Shown piece by piece: positions 32,672 through 40,276 of a DNA stretch of 44,801 nucleotides (positions within the stretch are counted from its first letter, which is position 1; the number at the start of each line of letters is the position of its first letter). The translations under genes and the position numbers were made by a program. Below the pieces are notes generated by a model. It was not told the origin of the DNA, did not search any database, and saw only the letters and a list, made by a program, of their open reading frames with translations. The stretch comes from JAZNQL01 sp045531205 (lineage in GTDB: Bacteria > Bacillota > Clostridia > UMGS1883 > UMGS1540). The stretch covers positions 1 through 44,801 of the forward strand of contig JAZSDN010000047.1 in NCBI GenBank assembly GCA_045531205.1, given 5' to 3'.

Positions 32672-33886
32672 TCAAATGTTGTGCAAATCAAATTTTTCGT
32701 GAATTGCTTTTACTGCAGCTTCTGCATATTCACGGTCAACCAAAACTGATACCTTAATTTCGCTTGTTGCAATCATGTGAATGTTGATGTTTGCGTTATA
32801 AAGTGCTTCAAACATTTTTGCAGCAATGCCGGGGTCGCTTGCCATACCTGCACCTACTATTGATACCTTTGAAATGTTGTCGTTGCAAAGTACTGCTTCT
32901 GCACCTATTGTTTTTAAGTTTTCGTTTAAGATTTCAACAGCCTTATCTTTATCCTCGTGTGTTACTGTGAAGCTTATATCCTTTTTGCCGTCACGTCCTA
33001 TTGACTGCAAAATAATATCTACATTTACATGCTTCTGAGCTAAAAGTGAGAACACTTTAAACGCTCTGCCCGGTGCATCTTCAATATTTGTAACTGCTAT
33101 TCTTACAACATTATTATCTCTTGCTATTCCTCTTACAACCATTTTTTCCACGTCATGTACCTCCTTAACAATAGTGCCTTCTTCGTATGTGAAGCTGGAA
33201 AGCACTTCAAGCTTTATATTGAATTTTTTTGCTGCCTCAACGGCACGGTTGTGCAATACGTTTGCACCAAGTGATGCAAGCTCAAGCATTTCGTCGTACG
33301 AAACATCGCGAAGCTTTGCTGCATCGGGAACTATTCTGGGATCTGCTGTGTATACGCCTGCAACGTCTGTATAAATCTGACATTTGTCAGCCCTGAGTGC
33401 TGCTGCCAAAAGCACAGCAGATGTGTCCGAGCCGCCTCTTCCCAAGGTTGTAATATCGTCGTACTTATCAAAGCCCTGGAAGCCTGCAACTATTACTATC
33501 TTTTTCTGGTCAAGTTCTTTTAAAACTCTTTCTGTATCAATTGTGTGAACTCTTGCAACAGAATGCTTTGACGAGGTTTTTATTCCTGCCTGACGGCCTG
33601 TAAGAGAAATTACGGGGCAGTCCATTGTCTGCAAGGTCATTGCAAGAAGTGACATTGAAATCTGTTCGCCGCTTGAGAGTAACACGTCCATTTCTCTTTT
33701 TGAGGGAGCTGTGTTTACTTCCATTGCTTTTTCAATTAAATCGTCTGTAGTATCACCCTGTGCCGATACTACTACAACCATATCGTTGCCTTCATCGTAA
33801 TATTTTTTTATACGGCTTGCCACTGCACGCAGTCTTTCGGCATTGGCAACTGATGAACCGCCGTATTTTTGCACTATAAGAGCCAT
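32672..33886 (-). CDS. lysC: Aspartate kinase, monofunctional
   Basis: 404 aa, phosphorylates aspartate as the first step to lysine, threonine and methionine. Catalytic N-terminal domain: KYGGSSVAN (7-15), SSGEQISMSLLA, TTLGRGGSDTSAV and DVAGVYTADPRIV. Two C-terminal ACT domains (from about 260: VRIAVTNIEDAPGRAFKVF and VSIVGAGMASDPGIAAKMFEAL) form the allosteric module of lysine- or threonine-sensitive class II enzymes. Starts 25 bases after hom with AAGGAC before the ATG, and touches rlmB downstream. Confidence 0.95.
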   Translation of the reverse strand: MALIVQKYGGSSVANAERLRAVASRIKKYYDEGNDMVVVVSAQGDTTDDLIEKAMEVNTAPSKREMDVLLSSGEQISMSLLAMTLQTMDCPVISLTGRQAGIKTSSKHSVARVHTIDTERVLKELDQKKIVIVAGFQGFDKYDDITTLGRGGSDTSAVLLAAALRADKCQIYTDVAGVYTADPRIVPDAAKLRDVSYDEMLELASLGANVLHNRAVEAAKKFNIKLEVLSSFTYEEGTIVKEVHDVEKMVVRGIARDNNVVRIAVTNIEDAPGRAFKVFSLLAQKHVNVDIILQSIGRDGKKDISFTVTHEDKDKAVEILNENLKTIGAEAVLCNDNISKVSIVGAGMASDPGIAAKMFEALYNANINIHMIATSEIKVSVLVDREYAEAAVKAIHEKFDLHNI

Positions 33887-33911
33887 TTTTTATTGTCCTT
33901 TCCTCATAAGT

Positions 33912-35069
33912 TTATATTCTTCGTATACTTTTTATTATTCCTTTTATATCTTTAAAGTCGCTTTCATTTGTTTCGGGCAGAAGGTATGCTTTTTCGCCCC
34001 ATCCGTCTACGTCCAAAAGCTTTGCGTCTTTTATTGTTTCTTTTGTTATTGCCATAAATTTTGCTGAAGTTTTGGCTATGTCAAGGCTTTGCCCGTCATT
34101 CCATAATATGCGGTCTCTTTCTGTTTTGCCGCGTACTATTTCGCAAATGTCCGAGCATACTGCACTTGCAGTTGCTTCTTTGCCTGCACCCGAGCCGTAA
34201 AACATAACATCGCCAGAGTAGTTACCTGTTAAAACTATTGCATTATAAACTCCCGATACAGAGTATAGGGGATGGTCTTTTGGTACAAGCATGGGACATA
34301 CTCTTGCAAAAACCTTGCCGTCTATTTTTTCGGCACAGCCTACAAGTTTTATACTGCAGCCTGCTTTTTCGGCAAGCTTTACATCGCGGGCATCTATTTT
34401 TGTTATGCCCTCTGTATGAATACTGTCTTCGTTTGGCAATATACCCCACGCAACTGCTGCAAGTATTGCTATTTTTCTTGCGGCATCCTTGCCCTCGATA
34501 TCGTCTGTAGGGTCCTTTTCGGCATAACCTTTTGCCTGTGCATCTGCAAGGGCAGATTCAAAGCTTTCGCCTTTTTCAAACATCTTTGTCAGAATATAGT
34601 TTGTAGTTCCGTTTAATATACCTGTTATCTTTGTAATTTCGTTGCCTGCCATACAGGTGTTTAAAGGATGGATTATGGGAATTCCTCCGCCAACAGATGC
34701 TTCAAATAAATAGTAAAGACCTTTTTCTTTTGCTATTTGTAAAAGCTCCTGCCCGTGTGCTGCAACAAGTGCTTTGTTGCTTGTTACAACGTGTTTTCCT
34801 GCCAGTAGTGCCTGTTTTGTAAACTGATATGCAGGGGAAACACCTCCCATGGTTTCTACAACCATTGAAATTTCGCTGTCGCGAAGTATAATATCAAAAT
34901 CCTTTATAAATTTTTCGGCATCAGGTCTTGAAGAAAAGTCGCGTATATCGCAAACATATTTTACTTCAATGTACTGTTCTGTTCTTTTTTTGATAAGTTC
35001 TTTATTTTCTATAAGCTCTTCGTAAACACCCGAACCTACGGTGCCGAAGCCTAAAATTGCTATTTTCAT
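33912..35069 (-). CDS. hom: Homoserine dehydrogenase, short form without complete ACT domain
   Basis: 385 aa. NAD(P)-binding GFGTVGSGV (7-15) and the catalytic segment ASVGGGIPIIHPLNTCMAGN..GILNGTTNYILTKM..KDPTDDIEGKDAARK are intact. Bacillus-type enzymes run to about 430 aa with a C-terminal ACT domain. Here only ~70 residues follow the catalytic part and no recognisable ACT core remains. The previous gene encodes a separate HTH-ACT protein; its stop overlaps this start by one base (TGATG). Feedback control through that separate protein is inference. Confidence 0.94.
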   Translation of the reverse strand: MKIAILGFGTVGSGVYEELIENKELIKKRTEQYIEVKYVCDIRDFSSRPDAEKFIKDFDIILRDSEISMVVETMGGVSPAYQFTKQALLAGKHVVTSNKALVAAHGQELLQIAKEKGLYYLFEASVGGGIPIIHPLNTCMAGNEITKITGILNGTTNYILTKMFEKGESFESALADAQAKGYAEKDPTDDIEGKDAARKIAILAAVAWGILPNEDSIHTEGITKIDARDVKLAEKAGCSIKLVGCAEKIDGKVFARVCPMLVPKDHPLYSVSGVYNAIVLTGNYSGDVMFYGSGAGKEATASAVCSDICEIVRGKTERDRILWNDGQSLDIAKTSAKFMAITKETIKDAKLLDVDGWGEKAYLLPETNESDFKDIKGIIKSIRRI

Positions 35070-35506
35070 CAGTAGTCCTCCCTGGCAAGTATTCTCACAA
35101 CTCTTACACCGCTAAGCGACGAGAGTGTATCAAGCAAAGCTTTGGTTTCAAACCCTTCGCCCTTTGTGCGAAGAGATATTGTTATTGATGCCACTCCGTT
35201 TACGGGAATGTTTTGATTTATTGTAAGTATATTGCCGCCAAAATCGGCAATAACACTTAATATTTCAGACAAAAGTCCTGCAATATCTTCCACCTCAAAG
35301 AAAAGTGAAATGGTGCCCTGCATGTGGTTTAAATGAAACACGCTGTCTTTATATTTATAAAAGGCGCTGCGGCTTATGCCTGCTGCCCGTGCAGCCTCGG
35401 ATGCTGTTTTTACTTTACCTGTAGACAAAAGCTCTTTTGCCTCAAGCACTCCTGACAGAACAGAGGGTACAACAGCTGCATCAACCATTATCATATTTTT
35501 CTCCAT
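35069..35506 (-). CDS. HTH-ACT protein, PheB/UPF0735 family
   Basis: 145 aa. A helix-turn-helix-like segment (33-57, KTASEAARAAGISRSAFYKYKD) is followed by an ACT domain (~65-142, ISLFFEVEDIAGLLSEILSV..NILTINQNIPV). The family is linked to homoserine and aromatic amino-acid genes and is thought to regulate by amino-acid binding; no member's DNA site is certain. As the first gene of the threonine operon, with both a DNA-binding-like and an amino-acid-binding domain, it is a natural autoregulator. ATG 35506 has AGGAGG 5 bases ahead; the frame up to 35539 lacks one. Confidence 0.88.
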   Translation of the reverse strand: MEKNMIMVDAAVVPSVLSGVLEAKELLSTGKVKTASEAARAAGISRSAFYKYKDSVFHLNHMQGTISLFFEVEDIAGLLSEILSVIADFGGNILTINQNIPVNGVASITISLRTKGEGFETKALLDTLSSLSGVRVVRILAREDY

Positions 35507-35551
35507 AAAGACCTCCTTTTGTCCGTCTATCAAAAACAAATGTCTTTATAG

Positions 35552-35580
35552 ATTATACACACACGCCTGCGCTTTGTCAA
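35552..35580 (-). promoter_or_regulatory. Perfect consensus sigma-A promoter of the threonine/aspartokinase operon
   Basis: On the minus strand TTGACA (35575-35580), exactly 17 bases, TATAAT (35552-35557): both hexamers match consensus at every position. The leader before the HTH-ACT gene is only ~40 bases, too short for a T-box, lysine riboswitch or attenuator, so control must be by protein or constitutive. Confidence 0.85.
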
Positions 35581-35602
35581 CTGTTTTTTTAAATTTTTTT
35601 TA

Positions 35603-36028
35603 TTATTCTTGCGAAAAATCCTTTACATACTTCCAGAGAATTTCATCCTTGTCGGAAAGTATATAGTCAGAACAGCCTACCATTGCAGACTCTCCGTTTA
35701 CATAATAAAGCCATCCGCTTGAAGGGCCGTAATCCTTTTCGCGGTAATCGCCCATCTTTTGTATATATGCATTTTTGTACACTATTTCAATTTCTTCCTG
35801 CTCTGCAAACAAAAGGGTTGCATCAAGCACACTCATTCCCTCTGTTAAAGCTACCTCGCCTTCAAAAAGCTTTTCGTCAATTGCTTCTACGGTTACTGCT
35901 ACTGTGCCAATGGTTTCTTTGCTTTCTTTTTCGGGCACCTCACTAACGGGAGTTGTTAATACAAGCGAGCATCCGCTCAAAATACATATTGAAAGTAACA
36001 AACAAATTGCTTTTGTAAATTTTTTCAT
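35603..36028 (-). CDS. DUF4430 lipoprotein
   Basis: 141 aa. Lipobox ILSGC with modified Cys20 after a hydrophobic leader, so anchored outside the membrane. The remainder is a DUF4430 domain (transcobalamin C-terminal-like fold): GMSVLDATLLFAEQEEIEIVYK..DYGPSSGWLYYVNGES, CSDYILSDKDEILWKYV. Such domains occur in cobalamin- and surface-binding proteins; no substrate can be told. The ATG overlaps the HAD stop by 4 bases (ATGA). No hairpin terminator is visible after it, so transcription may read into the next operon. Confidence 0.88.
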   Translation of the reverse strand: MKKFTKAICLLLSICILSGCSLVLTTPVSEVPEKESKETIGTVAVTVEAIDEKLFEGEVALTEGMSVLDATLLFAEQEEIEIVYKNAYIQKMGDYREKDYGPSSGWLYYVNGESAMVGCSDYILSDKDEILWKYVKDFSQE

Positions 36029-36705
36029 TGATTTTCTCCTTTTAAAACTATATCACAAAGCTCGGAAGGGTGCGAAATTATTTTGTCTGCATTTCCTCTT
36101 TCAAGCTCTTCTCTGTCACGAAATCCCCACAAAACGCCTACAGAATATGCTTTTGCGTTGTTGCCTGTTTGCATATCAACTATTGTATCGCCCACATAAA
36201 CTGTTTCTTCAGGCTTTACGCCCATTTTTTCCATCATTTCAAATAAAACTGTAGGGTCTGGCTTTATGGGTTTGCCCTCAACCTGTCCCTTGCAGAGTAA
36301 AAACAAATCTTCGCCATACAAAACTTTTACAACGTCCTGAACATTCATATCGGGCTTGTTTGATAAAACTGCAAGCTTTATTCCGCTGTCTTTCAGCTTT
36401 TTAACGCACTCTTCCATACCGTCGTATGTAGTTGTAAGGTACATAGGCTCGCTGTTATACATTGGAAGATATGTATTTAAAACCTTTTCCTGCCACTTTT
36501 CTACATCCTGTCCTATTGCCTTGAGCGAGTCCGAAATAAGGTCTGCCGCTCCGTGGCCTACTGCGTCGCAGGTCTGCTGTTTTGTTACAGTCCCGAGCGA
36601 AAACTCGTCAAACGCCTTTTGTACATAATAATGAATTGTGTCGAGTGTGTTTGCCAAAGTTCCGTCAAGGTCAAACACCACTGCCTTAAACTTTTGTGTG
36701 CCCAA
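36025..36705 (-). CDS. HAD-family phosphatase, phosphoglycolate phosphatase-like
   Basis: 226 aa, HAD subfamily IA with a helical cap after motif I. Motif I FDLDGTLANT (D12, D14), motif II LAVLSNKP, motif III with K in PIKPDP, motif IV YVGDTIVDMQTG. Compact substrates such as phosphoglycolate or sugar phosphates are likely; Gph is the closest named type but the substrate is not certain. The start codon is TTG at 36705, with AAGGAG 9 bases upstream inside the 3' end of the UPF0182 gene. Confidence 0.9.
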   Translation of the reverse strand: MGTQKFKAVVFDLDGTLANTLDTIHYYVQKAFDEFSLGTVTKQQTCDAVGHGAADLISDSLKAIGQDVEKWQEKVLNTYLPMYNSEPMYLTTTYDGMEECVKKLKDSGIKLAVLSNKPDMNVQDVVKVLYGEDLFLLCKGQVEGKPIKPDPTVLFEMMEKMGVKPEETVYVGDTIVDMQTGNNAKAYSVGVLWGFRDREELERGNADKIISHPSELCDIVLKGENQ

Positions 36706-36707
36706 AA

Positions 36708-39344
36708 TTATTCGTCTCCTTCTTGTGTTCTTAAGCTTTCAAGCCTGTCAACCGTTTTTTCCATTTCGGACAATGCTGCTCCAAAGCTTTCAAAGTTTCC
36801 TTCTTTTGAATATGCCTTTACATCGGCAAACTGATTTATAAGAAGACCTATAAGGTCATCCTCGCTTTCGTGTGCTTCTTCATCCTTTGGCAAGGGTGTC
36901 GTTTTACCGAAAAGTGCTAAAACAGCTTCCTTCAAAGTATCTCCTGCTGCCGCTTTTCCGTTATATATTGCTATTACCTTTTTAAGCTCGGAGGTGTCGG
37001 AATCTTCGGTTGTAACATAAACGCTCTGTGCAAAAATCAGCGAATTTTTTACAGGGATAACATGCATACCTCCCTTTACAACTGTGGATTTGCTCATTGT
37101 CCAGGAAGATAGTGCTTCCGAAACCGAGGCTTCTGTGTCGACAGTGTTTTTCATTGCCGACATCCCCGCAGCAGTTATTCCTTTGGGGAAGGAATAAAGC
37201 TTTAACCCTTCGCGGTTTGCAAACAAAATTGCCGTAATATTGTCTTCGTTTTTTATTGTGTAGCTGTTAAAGGCAGTTACAAGCTTTTTGCCCGAATCTG
37301 CCAAAGCAAAGTTAAAGGCAGGGGAAAAAGCTGTGTTTTCTGTGTTTTGCACACCTTCTTTTGCAAGTGCCCATTCGTCAGAGCTTGCAAAAAGTGTACG
37401 TGCATCGGTGGTATGATATTTTTTATAAACCTCGCTTTGAAGGTTAAATAAGTATGACGGATATTTTGTATGCATAGCTATATCGCCTGGCAAGGGCTGT
37501 GCGGAAAAAAGTCCCGGATAAAGCTTTGAATACATTTTTATTATGGCATCGGATGAATCGGTTATATAAAAGGTCAAAGTTCCGTCAAATGCGTCTATTA
37601 CTGCTTTAACAGAATTTCGTATATAATTTATTTCGTCATAGCTTTCTGAATATGGGTAACGGTCGGAGATTGTGTAGGCATCTATTACCCATTTTAATCT
37701 GCCAGCAGAGTCTATTACTATATAGGCATCTTTATCAAACTTCAAAAAGGGAGCCGCATTTTTTGCTCTCTCTAAAATATTTCGGTTTGTTAAAAGACGG
37801 CTTTCGTTATTTATATAGCTTGCCGTTAATATTGACATATCGCCCGTTTTTAACGAAAAAAGCAAGCGGTTTGCAAAGGTCATTGGGATTCCTGCGTTGC
37901 CCGTGTAGCGGTATTCCACAGTATTTTCGCCTTCGATATAATCTACTTCTGTATACCTTGTGCCTACAAGGGCATAATCGTTTGTTTTTTCGCCAAAATA
38001 AATTCTGGGTTCTGTAATTTTATTTGTGCCCTGGGCATAGTTTATGGGGATATTCTTTATAAAATATTCTCCGACCCCGTTTGCCTCCTTCATTACAACG
38101 CCATAGCCGTGAGTGTACTGCATGTGCTCGCTTATATAGTTTTTGGAGGTTTTGGGGATTCTGTCTGTGTCAAGCTCACGTGCCGAAATCATTACTGCAC
38201 GTTCTTTTCCGTTTGCTGTATAAGAGCTTACATCCAAATCGGTAAAGGTATAAAAGCTACGCATACTCTGGGTTGAGTTTATTATTGCAAGCTCTTGTGT
38301 TTTATCGGTAATGCAGGCACCGTCAAAAACTTCTTCATTATCGGTAACATCTTTAAGAGAAAGTCTGTCAGATGCCGCAAAATATTCTTTTTCTATACTA
38401 TCAAGACCGAAGGCTGCCCTTGTAGCCATGATATTGTTTTGGATATACGGAGTTTCAACCGCCGCTTCATAGGGACTTACAAGCACCATATTGGTAACTC
38501 CCGCCATTATACTGAAGGCGAGCGACAAAATCGGCAATATTGAAATTGTAATAAGGGTAACCTTTATTTTTTTAAATGCAAGGAAAAGAATTGCCGCAAT
38601 AAGCACCGCTACCGTTACAAAGGGGATAATTTTATAGTAGTTTATCCATATTGTTGTGTCGATATAGCCTGCACCCTGCACGCCTGCAAATTCACCATAC
38701 AAAAGATTTTCCATATTAAAACGGCAGGACACCATAAACAGAGCAATAAAAACTATTGCGTTTATTATAACGTGGATGAATATTGCCGTTTCGTGCATAA
38801 TTTCCTTAAAGCTGTCGATATCCTTTTGCACATAAAGGGCAAGGTATGCTATTAAGGTAAAGGCGGTCTGGAAAATCATTATTGCTCTTGCACCGCCAAA
38901 GAGTCCCGATAAAAAGGGCATCTGGAACATATAATAGCCTATATCTTTGCCGAAAATGGGGTCTGATGCACCTACAAAAACGCTTGAGGTGTATGCCATA
39001 AAATCGCTGTAAAGATTTTTGCCCCAAACTATTCCCACAATTGCCGATACAAAAAAGCAAAAGCTTAATATCAAAGATTTTCTTTTGAGGATTAAAAGCT
39101 CGCTCCCCATAGAAATCATATTATGGCAAAGCATAATACAGTTTGCAGAAAAAATCCCGAAAAAGCACAGAGTAATAAGCCCCTGCACACATACTTTTGT
39201 TACAAGGTTTTTTACATATACTATGTCGTAGCCTGTTTCCCGAAGTTCTATTATATCGGTTGCAACGCCTATAATATAGGCAAAAACCAAAAGCAAAAAT
39301 ATAACGGGAACTGCTATTGCAAAAATTCTTCCTGCTTTTTTCAA
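36708..39344 (-). CDS. UPF0182 (COG1615) membrane protein
   Basis: 878 aa. About seven membrane helices occupy residues 1-285 (for example IFAIAVPVIFLLLVFAYIIG, IFQTAFTLIAYLALYV, IIPFVTVAVLIAAILFLAF), followed by a large extracytoplasmic domain with the family phrases MATRAAFGLDSIEKEYF, QYTHGYGVV, FKPEDR-like PRIYFGE and INNESRLLTNRNILERA. Function of the family is unknown. The N-terminus begins at a TTG (39344) with AAGGAG 9 bases before it and 3 bases after the ftsY stop. Its place between ftsY and HAD is cotranscription rather than a known functional link. Confidence 0.93.
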   Translation of the reverse strand: MKKAGRIFAIAVPVIFLLLVFAYIIGVATDIIELRETGYDIVYVKNLVTKVCVQGLITLCFFGIFSANCIMLCHNMISMGSELLILKRKSLILSFCFFVSAIVGIVWGKNLYSDFMAYTSSVFVGASDPIFGKDIGYYMFQMPFLSGLFGGARAIMIFQTAFTLIAYLALYVQKDIDSFKEIMHETAIFIHVIINAIVFIALFMVSCRFNMENLLYGEFAGVQGAGYIDTTIWINYYKIIPFVTVAVLIAAILFLAFKKIKVTLITISILPILSLAFSIMAGVTNMVLVSPYEAAVETPYIQNNIMATRAAFGLDSIEKEYFAASDRLSLKDVTDNEEVFDGACITDKTQELAIINSTQSMRSFYTFTDLDVSSYTANGKERAVMISARELDTDRIPKTSKNYISEHMQYTHGYGVVMKEANGVGEYFIKNIPINYAQGTNKITEPRIYFGEKTNDYALVGTRYTEVDYIEGENTVEYRYTGNAGIPMTFANRLLFSLKTGDMSILTASYINNESRLLTNRNILERAKNAAPFLKFDKDAYIVIDSAGRLKWVIDAYTISDRYPYSESYDEINYIRNSVKAVIDAFDGTLTFYITDSSDAIIKMYSKLYPGLFSAQPLPGDIAMHTKYPSYLFNLQSEVYKKYHTTDARTLFASSDEWALAKEGVQNTENTAFSPAFNFALADSGKKLVTAFNSYTIKNEDNITAILFANREGLKLYSFPKGITAAGMSAMKNTVDTEASVSEALSSWTMSKSTVVKGGMHVIPVKNSLIFAQSVYVTTEDSDTSELKKVIAIYNGKAAAGDTLKEAVLALFGKTTPLPKDEEAHESEDDLIGLLINQFADVKAYSKEGNFESFGAALSEMEKTVDRLESLRTQEGDE

Positions 39345-39347
39345 TTT

Positions 39348-40262
39348 TTACTGCTCCTTTTCAAATATGGCATCGGCAAAATCCTTGGGCGAAAATTCCT
39401 GCAAATCGTCAATCCCTTCGCCTATGCCTATATATTTTACGGGTATATTAAGCTTCATTGCTATTGATATTATTATTCCGCCCTTTGCAGTACCGTCAAG
39501 CTTTGTTAATATTATGCCTGTCAAAGGTGCTACCTCTGCAAAAAGCTCTGCCTGCGAAACGGCGTTCTGCCCTGTACCTGCATCAAGCACCAAAATACAT
39601 TCCTTTGATACTCCGGGTAGCTCTTTATCTATAATTTTATAAATCTTTTTAAGCTCTTCCATAAGATTTTTCTTGTTCTGAAGTCTGCCCGCAGTATCGC
39701 ATATCAAAACATCAACGCCACGGTTTTTTGCGGCGTGGCACGCATCAAATATTACAGATGCAGGGTCCTGTCCTTCGTTTCCGCGTACTATGGGAACGCC
39801 CGCTCTTTCTCCCCAAACGCAAAGCTGGTCTATTGCTGCGGCACGAAAAGTATCTGCCGCCGCCAAAAGTACATTTTTGCCCTGTGCCTTCATTTGTGCG
39901 GCAAGCTTGCCTATAGAGGTTGTTTTTCCTGCACCGTTTACCCCCATAACAAGTATTACGGCGGGTTTGTTTTCAAGGTCTAAAGGCTTTTCTTCTCCAA
40001 GCTTTTCGCGGATTATTTCTATAAGCTCTGCCTTTACCTCTTCGCCTTGTGTTATGCGTTTTTCCTTTACCCTGTCACGCAGCTCTTCTGTAATTTCGTC
40101 TGCACAAACGGCTCCTATATCTGCCATTATTAAAGTATCGCAAAGCTCTTCAAAAAGGTCCTCGTCAACACGCACAAAGGCTTTGAATACATTGTCTATA
40201 CTTTCTGAAAAGGCGTTGCGTGTTTTTGCAAGTCCTTCTTTAAGTTTTTTAAAAAATGCCAT
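39348..40262 (-). CDS. ftsY: Signal recognition particle receptor FtsY
   Basis: 304 aa. Only a short helical N domain (~1-95) precedes the SRP-type GTPase: G1 GVNGAGKTT (107-115), DTFRAAAIDQL, DTAGRLQNKKNLM, TKLDGTAKGG and the closing IGIGEGIDDLQEF. The long acidic A domain of E. coli is absent, as usual in Firmicutes; membrane attachment is by the basic amphipathic start MAFFKKLKEGLAK. Works with Ffh to dock ribosomes at SecYEG. AAGGAG precedes the ATG, 14 bases after smc. Confidence 0.97.
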   Translation of the reverse strand: MAFFKKLKEGLAKTRNAFSESIDNVFKAFVRVDEDLFEELCDTLIMADIGAVCADEITEELRDRVKEKRITQGEEVKAELIEIIREKLGEEKPLDLENKPAVILVMGVNGAGKTTSIGKLAAQMKAQGKNVLLAAADTFRAAAIDQLCVWGERAGVPIVRGNEGQDPASVIFDACHAAKNRGVDVLICDTAGRLQNKKNLMEELKKIYKIIDKELPGVSKECILVLDAGTGQNAVSQAELFAEVAPLTGIILTKLDGTAKGGIIISIAMKLNIPVKYIGIGEGIDDLQEFSPKDFADAIFEKEQ

Positions 40263-40276
40263 ATTTTTCTCCTTTA

